DNA from: an uncultured Pelagibacteraceae bacterium
Lineage (GTDB): Bacteria > Pseudomonadota > Alphaproteobacteria > Pelagibacterales > Pelagibacteraceae
Assembly: GCA_902594605.1 (NCBI GenBank)
Contig: CACJMR010000003.1
Location: forward strand, 1 to 64,000
Reading direction: 5' to 3'
DNA length: 64,000 bases
Shown piece after piece: positions 9,142-17,884 of this stretch; positions within the stretch are counted from its first letter, which is position 1, and each line of letters begins with the position of its first letter. Made by a program: the position numbers and the translations under genes. The notes below the pieces were generated by a model, which was given only the letters and a program-made list of their open reading frames with translations, ran no database searches and was not told the origin of the DNA.

Positions 9142-9813
9142 TTATGAGTTTTTTAATAACCTTATTTCTTTTAAAAATAAAGAAAGATTTTCTATTTTGT
9201 AATCAATGTATTCTTGTTCAGACTCTTTTTTGCCCCAGTATTCGTCATTGATTAACCAAACTGTTTTTGCTCCTCTTTCTTTTCCAATAGATAAGTTTTT
9301 TGCGATGTCTTCAATGTAAAGTGTCTCAGTTGGATCAATTTGAAATTTTTTGACCATCAGATCAAATGCTTTTGCCTCAGGTTTTGGGCTGTACTCAGCA
9401 TCAACAATGTCAAATACACCGTCAAATTGATCATCAATTCCTAAGTGAGTAGTAATATTTTTAACATGTTCTTTACTGCCATTTGTAAAGACAAATTTGT
9501 TCAGATTAATATTTTCAAGCTCATTCCTTAAACCAGTATCTTTTTCTAAAAAATCTAAATTAATATCATGCACATAGTCTAAAAATTCTCTTGGAGGTAT
9601 ATCGTGATGTATCATTAAACCATTAAGGCTAGTGTTATATTTATGAAAATAATTTGTTTGTAATTCTTTTGCCTCTTTTAAATCTACATTTAATTTATTC
9701 GAAATATATTGAGTCATTTTTTTACTTACCTGACCAAATACTCCTTCAAGATCACTATAGAGTACCCCATCACAATCAAATAATATGTTTTTGATATTCT
9801 TTAATTCTTTCAT
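9142..9813 (-). CDS. HAD-superfamily hydrolase, pyrimidine 5'-nucleotidase type
   Basis: A 223-aa haloacid-dehalogenase-fold phosphatase. Motif I is LFDCDGVLY, motif II is the FTNG segment, and the motif III/IV region is SPKPEAKAF followed by LYIEDIAKN. The overall pattern resembles the pyrimidine 5'-nucleotidase (SDT1-like) group that dephosphorylates UMP/CMP or modified nucleotides; the precise substrate is inference. It overlaps argB by 4 bp upstream and precedes dapD by 4 bp. In alphaproteobacteria a gene of this type commonly follows argB. Confidence 0.85.
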   Translation of the reverse strand: MKELKNIKNILFDCDGVLYSDLEGVFGQVSKKMTQYISNKLNVDLKEAKELQTNYFHKYNTSLNGLMIHHDIPPREFLDYVHDINLDFLEKDTGLRNELENINLNKFVFTNGSKEHVKNITTHLGIDDQFDGVFDIVDAEYSPKPEAKAFDLMVKKFQIDPTETLYIEDIAKNLSIGKERGAKTVWLINDEYWGKKESEQEYIDYKIENLSLFLKEIRLLKNS

Positions 9814-10658
9814 TGTCTTATTAGGGTCCCAGAGCCCTTGTCAGAGAATATTTCCCATAAACACGAATGTGGCTTTGTGCCATTGATTATACCAACTGCT
9901 GTTACACCATTATTTACGGCGTCTAAGCATGCGTTTATTTTAGGTATCATACCTTCTGTAATTATTTCATCTTTAATCATTTTAAGAACCTCAGATGAAG
10001 AAATTTCCTCTATTAATTTCTTATTTTTATCTAAAACACCATCAACATTCGTCATTAACAATAGTCTTCTAGATTTTAAAGATTTTGCTATAGCCATCGC
10101 AGCTGTATCTCCATTAATATTATATGTTTGGTTTTCTTTACCTAATCCTAACGGAGAAATTATAGGAATTTTATTTTGATTAATTATATTTAATATTTGT
10201 TCATTATTAATCTCATTTGGTATTCCTACAAATCCTAGCTCTTCTGCTTCTGGTATAGTTTTTATAACATTATTATTTTTTGTGTGAATAGAGATTGCCC
10301 CTGTGTCTTTGTCTTTTAAAGAATTAACTATGTCATTATTAAAATCAATCAAAACAGATTCAACAATATCAATTATATTTTTGTCAGTTACTCTTAGTCC
10401 TCTTATAAATTTTGATTGAATATTTGATTTTTCTAGCTCTCTTTTAATCCTAGGTCCACCACCATGAATTACCACAGTTGCAAGGCCTAATTTATTTAAA
10501 ACACTAAGATCAGTTATAAAATTATTAAATACGTTTCTATCAATTAAAACATTTCCACCGTATTTAATTACTATTAAATCATTTTTATATTTTTCAATAT
10601 ATTTAGTTACTTCATTAATTGGTGGCCCATCTTTAGGTAATATCTTTTCAAGGTCCAT
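9810..10658 (-). CDS. argB: Acetylglutamate kinase
   Basis: Second step of arginine synthesis: ATP-dependent phosphorylation of N-acetylglutamate. The 282-aa amino-acid-kinase-fold protein shows IKYGGNVL near the N-terminus, VIHGGGPRIK (substrate/nucleotide glycine loop), the NINGDTAA segment and MTNVDGVLD. In many alphaproteobacteria the GTPase gene engB lies between yidC and argB; it is absent here. Pathway partners elsewhere in the window are argD, argF and argJ. Confidence 0.96.
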   Translation of the reverse strand: MDLEKILPKDGPPINEVTKYIEKYKNDLIVIKYGGNVLIDRNVFNNFITDLSVLNKLGLATVVIHGGGPRIKRELEKSNIQSKFIRGLRVTDKNIIDIVESVLIDFNNDIVNSLKDKDTGAISIHTKNNNVIKTIPEAEELGFVGIPNEINNEQILNIINQNKIPIISPLGLGKENQTYNINGDTAAMAIAKSLKSRRLLLMTNVDGVLDKNKKLIEEISSSEVLKMIKDEIITEGMIPKINACLDAVNNGVTAVGIINGTKPHSCLWEIFSDKGSGTLIRQ

Positions 10659-10672
10659 TTATTATTTTTTAA

Positions 10673-12352
10673 TTAGGTTACAGTTTTAACTGTTGTACGT
10701 TTCATTATTACAACCTGCTGGGCCATTGTTAAAATGTTATTAACTGTCCAATAAATTACTAGCCCACTCGGGAATGGTGCAAGAATTACTGTTAAAAATA
10801 AAGGGAAGAACATAAATATTTTTGCTTGCATTGGATCTGTTGGAGCGGGATTTAACTTTTGTTGTACCCACATTGATACCCCCATTGCAACTGGCCATGC
10901 TCCAATTACAAGGAAAGAAGGCACGTCATAAGGAAACAATCCAAATAAATTAAATATAGAAGTAGGATCCTTAGCACTTAAATCTTGGATCCACCCATAA
11001 AAAGGCATATGACGCATTTCTATCGTTACAAATAAAACTTTATACAAAGCAAAAAATACAGGTATTTGAATCAGAATTGGCAAACATCCAGACATGGGAT
11101 TTACTTTTTCCTTCTTGTAAAGAGCCATCATTGCTTGTTGCAATTTCATCTTGTCATCTTTGTGTACTTCCTTAAGTCTTGCCATCTCAGGCTGAAGAGC
11201 TTTCATTTTAGCCATGCTTCTGAATGAAAAATTAGCAAGTGGAAAAAATGCTACACGAATACAAACTGTAACAGCAATAATTGCTAATCCATAATTACCA
11301 AATATTTTAAAGAAATATTCTAAAGCAGTAAACAAAGGACGTGTTAAAAAGTATAAGAATCCCCAATCAATCGTAAGATCAAATTTATCAATTTTTAATG
11401 ATTCTGCGTACCCATCAATTACATCAACTCTTTTTGCAGCTACTATTACTTGTAAGTTTTCTTCTATAGAAGAGTTTCCAGTTAACTCTAATGGTTCAGT
11501 TGTAACAAAGTTTATTCTGTACTTGTTTTTGTAATCCATCGTAGTTTTAAATTCTTTTTCTCTTGGTGGAATTAGAGTTGATATGTAATATTTATCTCCT
11601 AGACCTAACCATCCTTTTTGGGCAGTTCTTGAGAATTTTTTCTCTTCAATATCGTCATAATCTTCCTCAATTAATTCTTCGTCCAATGTAGCAATAGGGC
11701 CTTCATGAAGAATGTAAAAATCGGTTAAACCTTCTGGGATTTGATTTCTTATAATTTGTCCATAAGAATAGAAGTCATAGTTTTTATCAGTAGAATTTAT
11801 AACTCTTTGTTTTATTGTGAATAAAAACTTATCATCTAATGCAATTTCTTTTTCAAAAGTGATGCCTTGATCATTAGTCCAACTTAGTTTTATAGGAGAT
11901 TGATCAGTTAATTTTTTATTTCCAGAAACTGACCAAATTGAATCTGCATTTGGAATATCAATATTTTTATCAGTAGTTATAAAACCACTTTCAATTATAT
12001 AGCCTTCTTTAGAGCTTCGTGGTGCAAGAAATTTTACTTTTTCATCGCTTTCTAAACTAACATTATATTCTTTGAAAGTTAGATCGTCTATTGCGGCTCC
12101 TTTTAACGAAACAGATCCAACAATACTTTGGTTTTCAAATTGAATTCTTTCACTTTGTTGTAACGCTTCTTCTCGTGAAATTTCGGTTACATTTTCTTTT
12201 TGATCAAGACTAGGCGCATCTGAATTCTGTTCAGTCTTAGTTTTTTCGGTTAAATTTTCTTTCGTTACAGGAGGTGGTGCAAAAAATAGCGAGTATAATA
12301 TAATTACAGCAGCTGATAAACTTATTGCAGCGATTATATTTCTAGTTTCCAT
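10673..12352 (-). CDS. yidC: Membrane protein insertase YidC
   Basis: Inner-membrane insertase/chaperone that acts alone or with SecYEG. The 559-aa protein has one N-terminal transmembrane segment (about 5-23), a large periplasmic beta domain of the proteobacterial type (about 60-330) and five C-terminal transmembrane segments that include the conserved cytosolic loop MSGCLPILIQIPVFFALY. It follows yidD with a 1-bp overlap in the classic rpmH-rnpA-yidD-yidC group. Confidence 0.97.
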   Translation of the reverse strand: METRNIIAAISLSAAVIILYSLFFAPPPVTKENLTEKTKTEQNSDAPSLDQKENVTEISREEALQQSERIQFENQSIVGSVSLKGAAIDDLTFKEYNVSLESDEKVKFLAPRSSKEGYIIESGFITTDKNIDIPNADSIWSVSGNKKLTDQSPIKLSWTNDQGITFEKEIALDDKFLFTIKQRVINSTDKNYDFYSYGQIIRNQIPEGLTDFYILHEGPIATLDEELIEEDYDDIEEKKFSRTAQKGWLGLGDKYYISTLIPPREKEFKTTMDYKNKYRINFVTTEPLELTGNSSIEENLQVIVAAKRVDVIDGYAESLKIDKFDLTIDWGFLYFLTRPLFTALEYFFKIFGNYGLAIIAVTVCIRVAFFPLANFSFRSMAKMKALQPEMARLKEVHKDDKMKLQQAMMALYKKEKVNPMSGCLPILIQIPVFFALYKVLFVTIEMRHMPFYGWIQDLSAKDPTSIFNLFGLFPYDVPSFLVIGAWPVAMGVSMWVQQKLNPAPTDPMQAKIFMFFPLFLTVILAPFPSGLVIYWTVNNILTMAQQVVIMKRTTVKTVT

Positions 12353-12603
12353 TATTTATTATCCTTCATTTCTTTTTTAACTGGATCAAACCCTTCTCCA
12401 CCTCCTAAAAATTTTATTGGATGGCAGGATAAAATTCTTTTTATGCTAATTAATAAACCTTTAAAAAAACCGTATTCTTTTAAAGCATCTATGCTGTATT
12501 CAGAACATGTGGGTAAATATCTACAAGAATGACCCAATAATGGACTGATCAAATATTTATAGGCTTTGATAAATTTAATTAAAATTAAAGTAAATATATT
12601 CAT
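12352..12603 (-). CDS. yidD: Membrane protein insertion efficiency factor
   Basis: Small membrane-associated protein thought to assist YidC-dependent insertion. The 83-aa sequence has the family pattern: an amphipathic N-terminus with KAYKYLISP, then the cysteine-containing core [15 protein letters not shown] and a [18 protein letters not shown] tail. Gene ends overlap by 1 bp with both rnpA and yidC, so the four genes form one operon. Confidence 0.95.
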   Translation of the reverse strand: MNIFTLILIKFIKAYKYLISPLLGHSCRYLPTCSEYSIDALKEYGFFKGLLISIKRILSCHPIKFLGGGEGFDPVKKEMKDNK

Positions 12604-12944
12604 TATTTTATTTTTGCAAAATCCTGAAAAAGAGTTTCTTTTATAATTTTGTATTCATTATTTAGCATAGAAGACTTAGCTATAACAAGAAATGAATAAT
12701 CAAAGTTTATCTCTATTTTTTTAACAGCTTCATTCATGATGTTTCTTAATCTTCTTTTAATTTTATTTCTCTTTACTGCATTACCAATTTTTTTTTTAGT
12801 CACAAAACTGATATTTAGTCTTTTTTTATCTTTATTTAGTAATTTTCCAAAAAAAATACTTACGTATTTATTGGTAATCTTTTTTTGTTTAAGTAAATTT
12901 TTAAATTCTTCGTTTTTTGAAAGAGCAAGTATTTTGCTTTTCAT
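12603..12944 (-). CDS. rnpA: Ribonuclease P protein component
   Basis: Protein cofactor of RNase P, which trims tRNA 5' leaders. The 113-aa basic protein has the [18 protein letters not shown] segment, containing the conserved RNR-like RNA-binding motif. It lies 4 bp after rpmH and overlaps yidD by 1 bp, the conserved ribosome/RNase P/insertase gene order. The start ATG at 12944 fits the family length (110-120 aa). Confidence 0.95.
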   Translation of the reverse strand: MKSKILALSKNEEFKNLLKQKKITNKYVSIFFGKLLNKDKKRLNISFVTKKKIGNAVKRNKIKRRLRNIMNEAVKKIEINFDYSFLVIAKSSMLNNEYKIIKETLFQDFAKIK

Positions 12945-12948
12945 TATT

Positions 12949-13089
12949 TTATACAGAAACAGTTAGTGATTTTCTTCCTCTTGCTCTTCTTCTAGCCAAA
13001 AGCTTTTTACCACCTTTAGTTTTCATTTTTGAACGAAAGCCGTGTTTTCGAGCTCTTTTTTTATTTGAGGGTTGATAAGTTCTTTTCAT
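12949..13089 (-). CDS. rpmH: 50S ribosomal protein L34
   Basis: Large-subunit ribosomal protein. I translated the minus strand from the ATG at 13089 to the TAA at 12949-12951, giving 46 aa starting [19 protein letters not shown] and continuing with the conserved [20 protein letters not shown]. This is a full-length, highly conserved L34. It leads the rnpA-yidD-yidC operon; the 97 bp up to the divergent membrane-protein gene must hold its promoter, with a TATAAA-like element visible but no clear -35. Confidence 0.97.
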   Translation of the reverse strand: MKRTYQPSNKKRARKHGFRSKMKTKGGKKLLARRRARGRKSLTVSV

Positions 13090-13186
13090 AATTAGATTTG
13101 ATATAGTTTTTTATAATTTTTGCCCCTTTATATTAGTAATAATTAAAATAGCAAATAGAAGATTAAGCATTAAAATAAGAAGAATC

Positions 13187-13909
13187 ATGGAAAATACAAA
13201 AAAAATTAAATTATTTATTGGTTTGTCTTATTTATTAATTGTTTGCTTATTTTTGTATTTATTTTTTTCAAAATTTAGTCTCTCGGAAATCACATCCTAT
13301 GATTTTCTAAGAGATAACCAATCTTATTTTTTTGAACTTAAAAAATCTAACTTATTTTTAATTTTTATTATTTTTTTAGGATTAACTATTCTTTGGGTTT
13401 TCCCCTTTTTAGGATTTGGATCTCCAGTTGCTTTAATGGGTGGTTTTATATTTGGAAAATGGATAGGTACACTTGTTGTTGTTTTAGGCTTGAGTATCGG
13501 TGCTACTTTTTTGTATATTTTTGGAAACTATTTTTTAAAACAGCTTATTAGAGAAAAGTTTTTAAATAAGTTTCAAAACTTAGAAATAAAATTTAAACAA
13601 TCCGAATTTATTTATTTATTAATTTACCGTTTTATAGGTGGTATACCTTGGCAGCTGAGCTGTCTCTTACCAACTCTATTTAATGTTAAGGTTATAAATT
13701 TTTTCTTTGCTACATTGATTGGAATAATTCCACAAATTTTTTTAGCAGTTTCTATTGGGAGTGGTTTAGAAAAAATTATAGACCAAAATGCTGAAGTACC
13801 AGGAATAACTGATATAATATTTTCACCTAATATATATGTTCCTATTACAGCTTTCTTTATTTTAATTGTGATTACGATATTTTTGAGAAAGTTTTTTTAT
13901 AGAAATTAG
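13187..13909 (+). CDS. TVP38/TMEM64-family membrane protein
   Basis: Polytopic inner-membrane protein of the DedA/VTT (SNARE-associated Golgi protein) superfamily. The 240-aa sequence has an N-terminal transmembrane segment, the family core GFGSPVALMGGFIFGKWIG with paired glycines, the YRFIGGIPWQLSCLLP segment and a C-terminal membrane helix. Family members are linked to lipid scrambling or membrane homeostasis; the specific role here is unknown. The stop codon (13907-13909) abuts the 3' end of the convergent tRNA-Thr gene without a gap. Confidence 0.85.
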   Translation: MENTKKIKLFIGLSYLLIVCLFLYLFFSKFSLSEITSYDFLRDNQSYFFELKKSNLFLIFIIFLGLTILWVFPFLGFGSPVALMGGFIFGKWIGTLVVVLGLSIGATFLYIFGNYFLKQLIREKFLNKFQNLEIKFKQSEFIYLLIYRFIGGIPWQLSCLLPTLFNVKVINFFFATLIGIIPQIFLAVSIGSGLEKIIDQNAEVPGITDIIFSPNIYVPITAFFILIVITIFLRKFFYRN

Positions 13910-13983
13910 TGGTGCTCCCACCCTGTACTGACCAGGGAACTAGTCATTACCAATGACTTGTTATACCATTTAACTACAGGAGC
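13910..13983 (-). tRNA. tRNA-Thr (anticodon GGU)
   Basis: On the minus strand a 74-nt cloverleaf folds with acceptor GCTCCTG/TGGGAGC, D-stem GTTA/TAAC with loop AATGGTA, anticodon stem AGTCA/TGACT with loop TTGGTAA (anticodon GGT, read as GGU), T-stem CCCTG/CAGGG, discriminator A and encoded CCA. The T-loop is GTCAGTA rather than TTCRANN: T55, C56 and R57 are present, but T54 and A58 are both G. The acceptor start and A73 fit a bacterial tRNA-Thr. Confidence 0.88.
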
Positions 13984-13998
13984 TTAGAGACAAATTGT

Positions 13999-14028
13999 AT
14001 TTTATTGATAATAAAGCATTTTTTTCAA
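13999..14028 (-). promoter_or_regulatory. Possible promoter of tRNA-Thr
   Basis: On the minus strand a TTGAAA box (14023-14028) is separated by 18 nt from TAAAAT (13999-14004), 15 nt before the tRNA 5' end. It is a reasonable sigma-70-like match, but AT-rich sequence produces such matches by chance. Confidence 0.35.
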
Positions 14029-14128
14029 ATTATTGCCTTAATTTTTTGATGAATATGATTTATATCTATTTTAGGGAAATGTTATGGGAATTCATTACGA
14101 CTATAAATCAACTAAAGGTAATAAGCTT

Positions 14129-14284
14129 ATGGAAAAGCAAGCTAAAAGAGAGAGAAAGCTTGCTGAAAAAAAAGCTAAACGTTTAGCTAAAGAAGGCCCA
14201 AAAAAAGAAGAGGAAAAAGCACCTGCACTAGATCCCAATAAACCAATTTCTTTAGATTTCCTTACTAACCCAAACAAAGAATGA
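14129..14284 (+). CDS. Small charged protein, unknown function
   Basis: A 51-aa highly charged protein: a lysine/arginine/glutamate-rich helical N-terminal half followed by a proline-containing tail ending in NPNKE. The frame can be extended to an ATG at 14084; the ATG at 14129 is preferred because the sequence before it looks unrelated to the coherent helix, but this is a judgement. Its stop overlaps the ATG of the next tiny ORF (ATGA), suggesting coupled translation. I do not recognise the family. Confidence 0.55.
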   Translation: MEKQAKRERKLAEKKAKRLAKEGPKKEEEKAPALDPNKPISLDFLTNPNKE

Positions 14285-14382
14285 GTTCAAAAGAAAAAAA
14301 TGAGCGTTTAAGCCTGGCGCTTAGAAAAAATTTGAAGAAAAGAAAAATTTTCCAAAAAAAAAATAAAAAGAAAAATAAATAA
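14281..14382 (+). CDS. 33-aa basic microprotein upstream of dcd
   Basis: ORF read directly from the sequence: ATG at 14281, TAA at 14380-14382, 33 aa. Its N-terminal half contains [15 protein letters not shown] and the rest is almost only lysine and asparagine. Short proteins with an 'xLxxALRxNLKRRK' pattern occur in alphaproteobacteria, so I think it is real. It is joined by an ATGA overlap to the preceding gene and by a TAATG overlap to dcd, which strongly suggests a translated link in the operon. The function is unknown; RNA or ribosome binding is possible from its charge. Confidence 0.6.
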   Translation: MSSKEKNERLSLALRKNLKKRKIFQKKNKKKNK

Positions 14383-14942
14383 TGTCAATTCAACCTGATT
14401 CTTGGATTAAAAAAATGTGCAAAGAGCACAATATGATAGAGCCATTTTTGGATCATCAAGTTTCTGAGGGTAAAATTTCTTATGGATTAAGTAGTATGGG
14501 ATATGATGTAAGAATCTCTGATGAATATAGAATATTTACTAATGTAAATAGTTCTTTGGTTGATCCAAAGAATTTTTCTGATGATAACTTTATAGAACGA
14601 AAAGGACCACACTGTATTATACCACCAAATTCATTCGTATTAGCTAAAACAGTAGAGTATTTTAGAATACCAAAAGACGTTTTATGTATTTGTGTTGGAA
14701 AAAGCACTTATGCAAGGACAGGAATTATTTGCAATGTTACTCCAATTGAAAATGAATTTGAGGGCAATATTGTAATTGAGCTAAGCAATACAACACCTAA
14801 TCCTGCAAAAATTTATTCAAACGAGGGAATAGCACAATTTTTATTTTTCAAATCAGATACTCAGCCAGAAACAACTTATAAATCAAAGAACGGTAAATAT
14901 CAGGGTCAAACTACAATTCAAGTTGCTAAGATTAAAAAGTAA
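14382..14942 (+). CDS. dcd: dCTP deaminase
   Basis: Deaminates dCTP to dUTP, the precursor route to dTMP. The 186-aa protein has the trimeric dUTPase-like fold motifs [21 protein letters not shown] and [16 protein letters not shown], which contains the catalytic Glu. The length matches the family (about 185-190). The start overlaps the stop of the 33-aa ORF; murA follows after 3 bp. Confidence 0.96.
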   Translation: MSIQPDSWIKKMCKEHNMIEPFLDHQVSEGKISYGLSSMGYDVRISDEYRIFTNVNSSLVDPKNFSDDNFIERKGPHCIIPPNSFVLAKTVEYFRIPKDVLCICVGKSTYARTGIICNVTPIENEFEGNIVIELSNTTPNPAKIYSNEGIAQFLFFKSDTQPETTYKSKNGKYQGQTTIQVAKIKK

Positions 14943-14945
14943 TTT

Positions 14946-16205
14946 ATGGATAAATTTCTGATTAATGGCCCTTGTAAAATTAAGGGCAATGTTTCAATTT
15001 CAGGTTCGAAAAATGCATCCCTACCGATATTAGCTGCAACATTATTATTTGATAAACCTGTGGTTATCAAAAATTTACCAAGAGTTAGAGACATAAATAC
15101 AATGTTAAATTTATTAAAGTCTCTTGGTTCTAAAATAATTTTATCAAGAGATAAAAAAACAGCAAAAATTATAAATAAAAAAAATATGAAAACTTTTGCT
15201 AGTTATTCTTTAGTCAAAACAATGCGTGGTTCTATTTTAGTTTTAGGTCCACTTATTTCAAAATATAATAAATCTAAAATCTCTTTACCTGGCGGATGTT
15301 TAATTGGTGCTAGACCAGTTAATTATCATTTAGCTGCATTAAAAAAACTTGGTATGAAATATGAGTTAAAAGATGGATATATTCTTGCAAAATCAAAAGG
15401 AAAACTTAGTGGAACGACTATAAATTTTCCAAAGATAAGTGTTGGGGCAACTGAAAATTCTATAATAGCAGCATGTTTAGCAAAAGGAAAAACAGTTTTA
15501 AAAAATTGTGCAATAGAACCTGAGATTAAAGATCTTACAAATTTTTTAAATAAAGCTGGAGCGAAAATAAAATGGAAAGGAAGAGTTTGTAAAATCATAG
15601 GTGTAAATTCTTTACATGAAACTGAATATTCTGTAATGGCCGATAGAATAGAAGCAGGCACATTTTGTGTAGCTGCTACACTTGCAAAAGGTAATTTACA
15701 AATAAATAATTTAAATCCTAAAATTATTGGTACAGAAATAAAATTACTAAAAAAAGTTGGTGCTAAAATTAAAACTAGTGAAAATAAAATCTTAATTAAA
15801 GGACCTGAAAAAATAAAATCAATAAAAAGTATTAAAACTAAAGAGTTTCCTGGTATTCCTACAGATCTTCAAGCACAATTAATGGTTTTAATGTGCAAAG
15901 CAGTTGGCAAAAGTTCAATAACTGAAAGTATTTTTGAAAATAGATTTATGCATGTTGCAGAATTGCAAAGATTAGGAGCAAAAATAAATATTAAAAATAA
16001 TACTGCGACAATAGAAGGAAATACTAAATTCATTGGTGCCGAATTAATGTCTAGTGATTTAAGAGCTTCTGTTGCTTTGGTTCTAGCAGCTGTAGTTTCT
16101 AGTGGTAAATCATATATTAATAGAATTTATCACTTAGATAGAGGTTATGAAAAAATAGAAAATAAATTAAAAAAAATAGGTGTTAAAATTAAAAGATTAA
16201 AATAG
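14946..16205 (+). CDS. murA: UDP-N-acetylglucosamine 1-carboxyvinyltransferase
   Basis: First committed step of peptidoglycan synthesis. The 419-aa protein has the SGSKNA motif (19-24), the catalytic loop PGGCLIGARPVNYHL with Cys118 (the fosfomycin-target cysteine is present) and the family's inside-out barrel repeats. It overlaps the next gene by one base (TAGTG). Confidence 0.97.
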   Translation: MDKFLINGPCKIKGNVSISGSKNASLPILAATLLFDKPVVIKNLPRVRDINTMLNLLKSLGSKIILSRDKKTAKIINKKNMKTFASYSLVKTMRGSILVLGPLISKYNKSKISLPGGCLIGARPVNYHLAALKKLGMKYELKDGYILAKSKGKLSGTTINFPKISVGATENSIIAACLAKGKTVLKNCAIEPEIKDLTNFLNKAGAKIKWKGRVCKIIGVNSLHETEYSVMADRIEAGTFCVAATLAKGNLQINNLNPKIIGTEIKLLKKVGAKIKTSENKILIKGPEKIKSIKSIKTKEFPGIPTDLQAQLMVLMCKAVGKSSITESIFENRFMHVAELQRLGAKINIKNNTATIEGNTKFIGAELMSSDLRASVALVLAAVVSSGKSYINRIYHLDRGYEKIENKLKKIGVKIKRLK

Positions 16206-16597
16206 TGAATAAATATTTAGCAAAAATAATAGCAAGCGACCAAGAAGGTTTACAAATGATTTCAGCTTGTAGTTCAGGGGCTAAGGTTAAAATTGCAGAT
16301 ATAAAATATCTTGCATTCAATAAGGTTTTTTTATTATCAATTGAAAGAACCAAGGTTGAAAGTGATCAGGAAGATAAAAAAATCAATAGCATTTGTAGGT
16401 TTGATTTTGTTGACAAAGTAAGATCAAAGAACATTGATCAATCAAATCAAGAAACAGTTTTAGAACTAATCGGTATAGATTATTTGAAAAATAATGATGT
16501 TTATGAAATAAATCTTATTTTTAATAATAATGCTCATATTGCTTTAACTACAGAAACTATTGAAGCAAGATTAGAGGATCAAAGTGAAATTAAATAG
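16205..16597 (+). CDS. DUF2948-family protein
   Basis: A 130-aa protein starting with GTG that overlaps the murA stop. The N-terminal KIIASDQEGLQMISA segment and the position between murA and hisD match the alphaproteobacterial DUF2948 family, whose function is unknown. hisD begins 2 bp after its stop. In relatives this stretch often also carries a UPF0262 gene and a low-molecular-weight phosphatase gene before infA; both are missing here, in line with genome reduction. Confidence 0.85.
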   Translation: MNKYLAKIIASDQEGLQMISACSSGAKVKIADIKYLAFNKVFLLSIERTKVESDQEDKKINSICRFDFVDKVRSKNIDQSNQETVLELIGIDYLKNNDVYEINLIFNNNAHIALTTETIEARLEDQSEIK

Positions 16598-16599
16598 TT

Positions 16600-17883
16600 A
16601 TGAAGATACTAAATAATAAAAGTAAAAATTTTGATAAATTATTAGAGAATTTGCTTTTACAGAGAAAAAAAAAAATTCAATCAAACTCTGTTTCTGTAAC
16701 AAATATAATTAAAGATGTTAAAAAAAATGGAGATAAAGCATTATTAAAATACGAGAAAAGATTTAATCAAAACAACATAATTATCCCAAGCACAAAACAA
16801 ATAAAAAAATCTATAAATTCACTTGATAAAAAAGTAAAGAAAGCAATCGATACGGCTTATAATAGAATTTATAAATTTCATTCACTTCAAAAATTTAAAA
16901 ATATTTTTTATACAGATAAATTAAAAAACAAACTTGAATATAAATATGTGCCTTTAGAGTCTGTTGCAATTTATGTTCCTGGTTCTACTGCTTCATACCC
17001 ATCAAGTGTATTGATGAATGCTATTCCAGCAATTGTTGCAGGCGTTAAGAGAATAGTTATGATTAATCCAGGCTATAAAGGAAAACAAAATCCAGCCGTA
17101 TTATACGCTGCAAAAAAATGCAAAATAAAAGAAATTTATTCTATCGGAGGCCCTTCTGCTATTGCAGCAGTATCCTATGGGACTAAAAAAATTAAAAAAG
17201 TAAATAAAATAGTTGGTCCAGGAAACGCCTATGTTGCGGCTGCAAAAAAAGAAGTTTTTGGTGTTGTTGGAATTGAAGGTATGACCGCAGGTCCTTCAGA
17301 AGTGACTGTCGTTTGTGACAAATTCTCAAATCCTGAGTGGGTTGCAAGTGATTTAATTGGACAAGCTGAACATGATATTCTTGCACAATGTATTTTGATT
17401 TCAAAAGATAAAGATTTGCTAAATAAAGTAAAAATTGAAATTACTAAACAACTAAAAGAAATTCCAAGAGCTTCTGTTGCAAGAAGAAGTTTAATTAATA
17501 ATGGAATTCTTATGCATATTTCTTCAGACGCTAAAATAATTAGTGTTGTAAATAAAATTGCACCAGAACATTTAGAATTAAATATTAAAAATTATAAATC
17601 GTTAGTTCCAAAAATAAAAAATTCAGGATCAATATGTTTAGGAAAATATGCGGTGATGGCAATGACTGATTATAATGTTGGATCAAACCATGTGTTGCCA
17701 ACAAATGGTTCTGCAAAATACTCAAGCGGTATAAGTGTAAATGAATTTTATAAAAGGATTTCATACATAAACTTATCAAAAAAGGGTATTGAAAGTCTTG
17801 GACCATCAGTTATAACACTTGCAAATTACGAAGGATTAGTTGGACATGCTCAATCTGTAGTAAAAAGAATTAGGAGAAAATAG
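16600..17883 (+). CDS. hisD: Histidinol dehydrogenase
   Basis: Last two oxidations of histidine synthesis, NAD- and zinc-dependent. The 427-aa protein shows [20 protein letters not shown], the [20 protein letters not shown]-binding segment, AEHDILAQ with its zinc and catalytic residues, and [16 protein letters not shown] near the C-terminus. The length is typical (about 430). It is followed 1 bp later by the TTG start of infA. Confidence 0.97.
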   Translation: MKILNNKSKNFDKLLENLLLQRKKKIQSNSVSVTNIIKDVKKNGDKALLKYEKRFNQNNIIIPSTKQIKKSINSLDKKVKKAIDTAYNRIYKFHSLQKFKNIFYTDKLKNKLEYKYVPLESVAIYVPGSTASYPSSVLMNAIPAIVAGVKRIVMINPGYKGKQNPAVLYAAKKCKIKEIYSIGGPSAIAAVSYGTKKIKKVNKIVGPGNAYVAAAKKEVFGVVGIEGMTAGPSEVTVVCDKFSNPEWVASDLIGQAEHDILAQCILISKDKDLLNKVKIEITKQLKEIPRASVARRSLINNGILMHISSDAKIISVVNKIAPEHLELNIKNYKSLVPKIKNSGSICLGKYAVMAMTDYNVGSNHVLPTNGSAKYSSGISVNEFYKRISYINLSKKGIESLGPSVITLANYEGLVGHAQSVVKRIRRK

Positions 17884-17884
17884 T

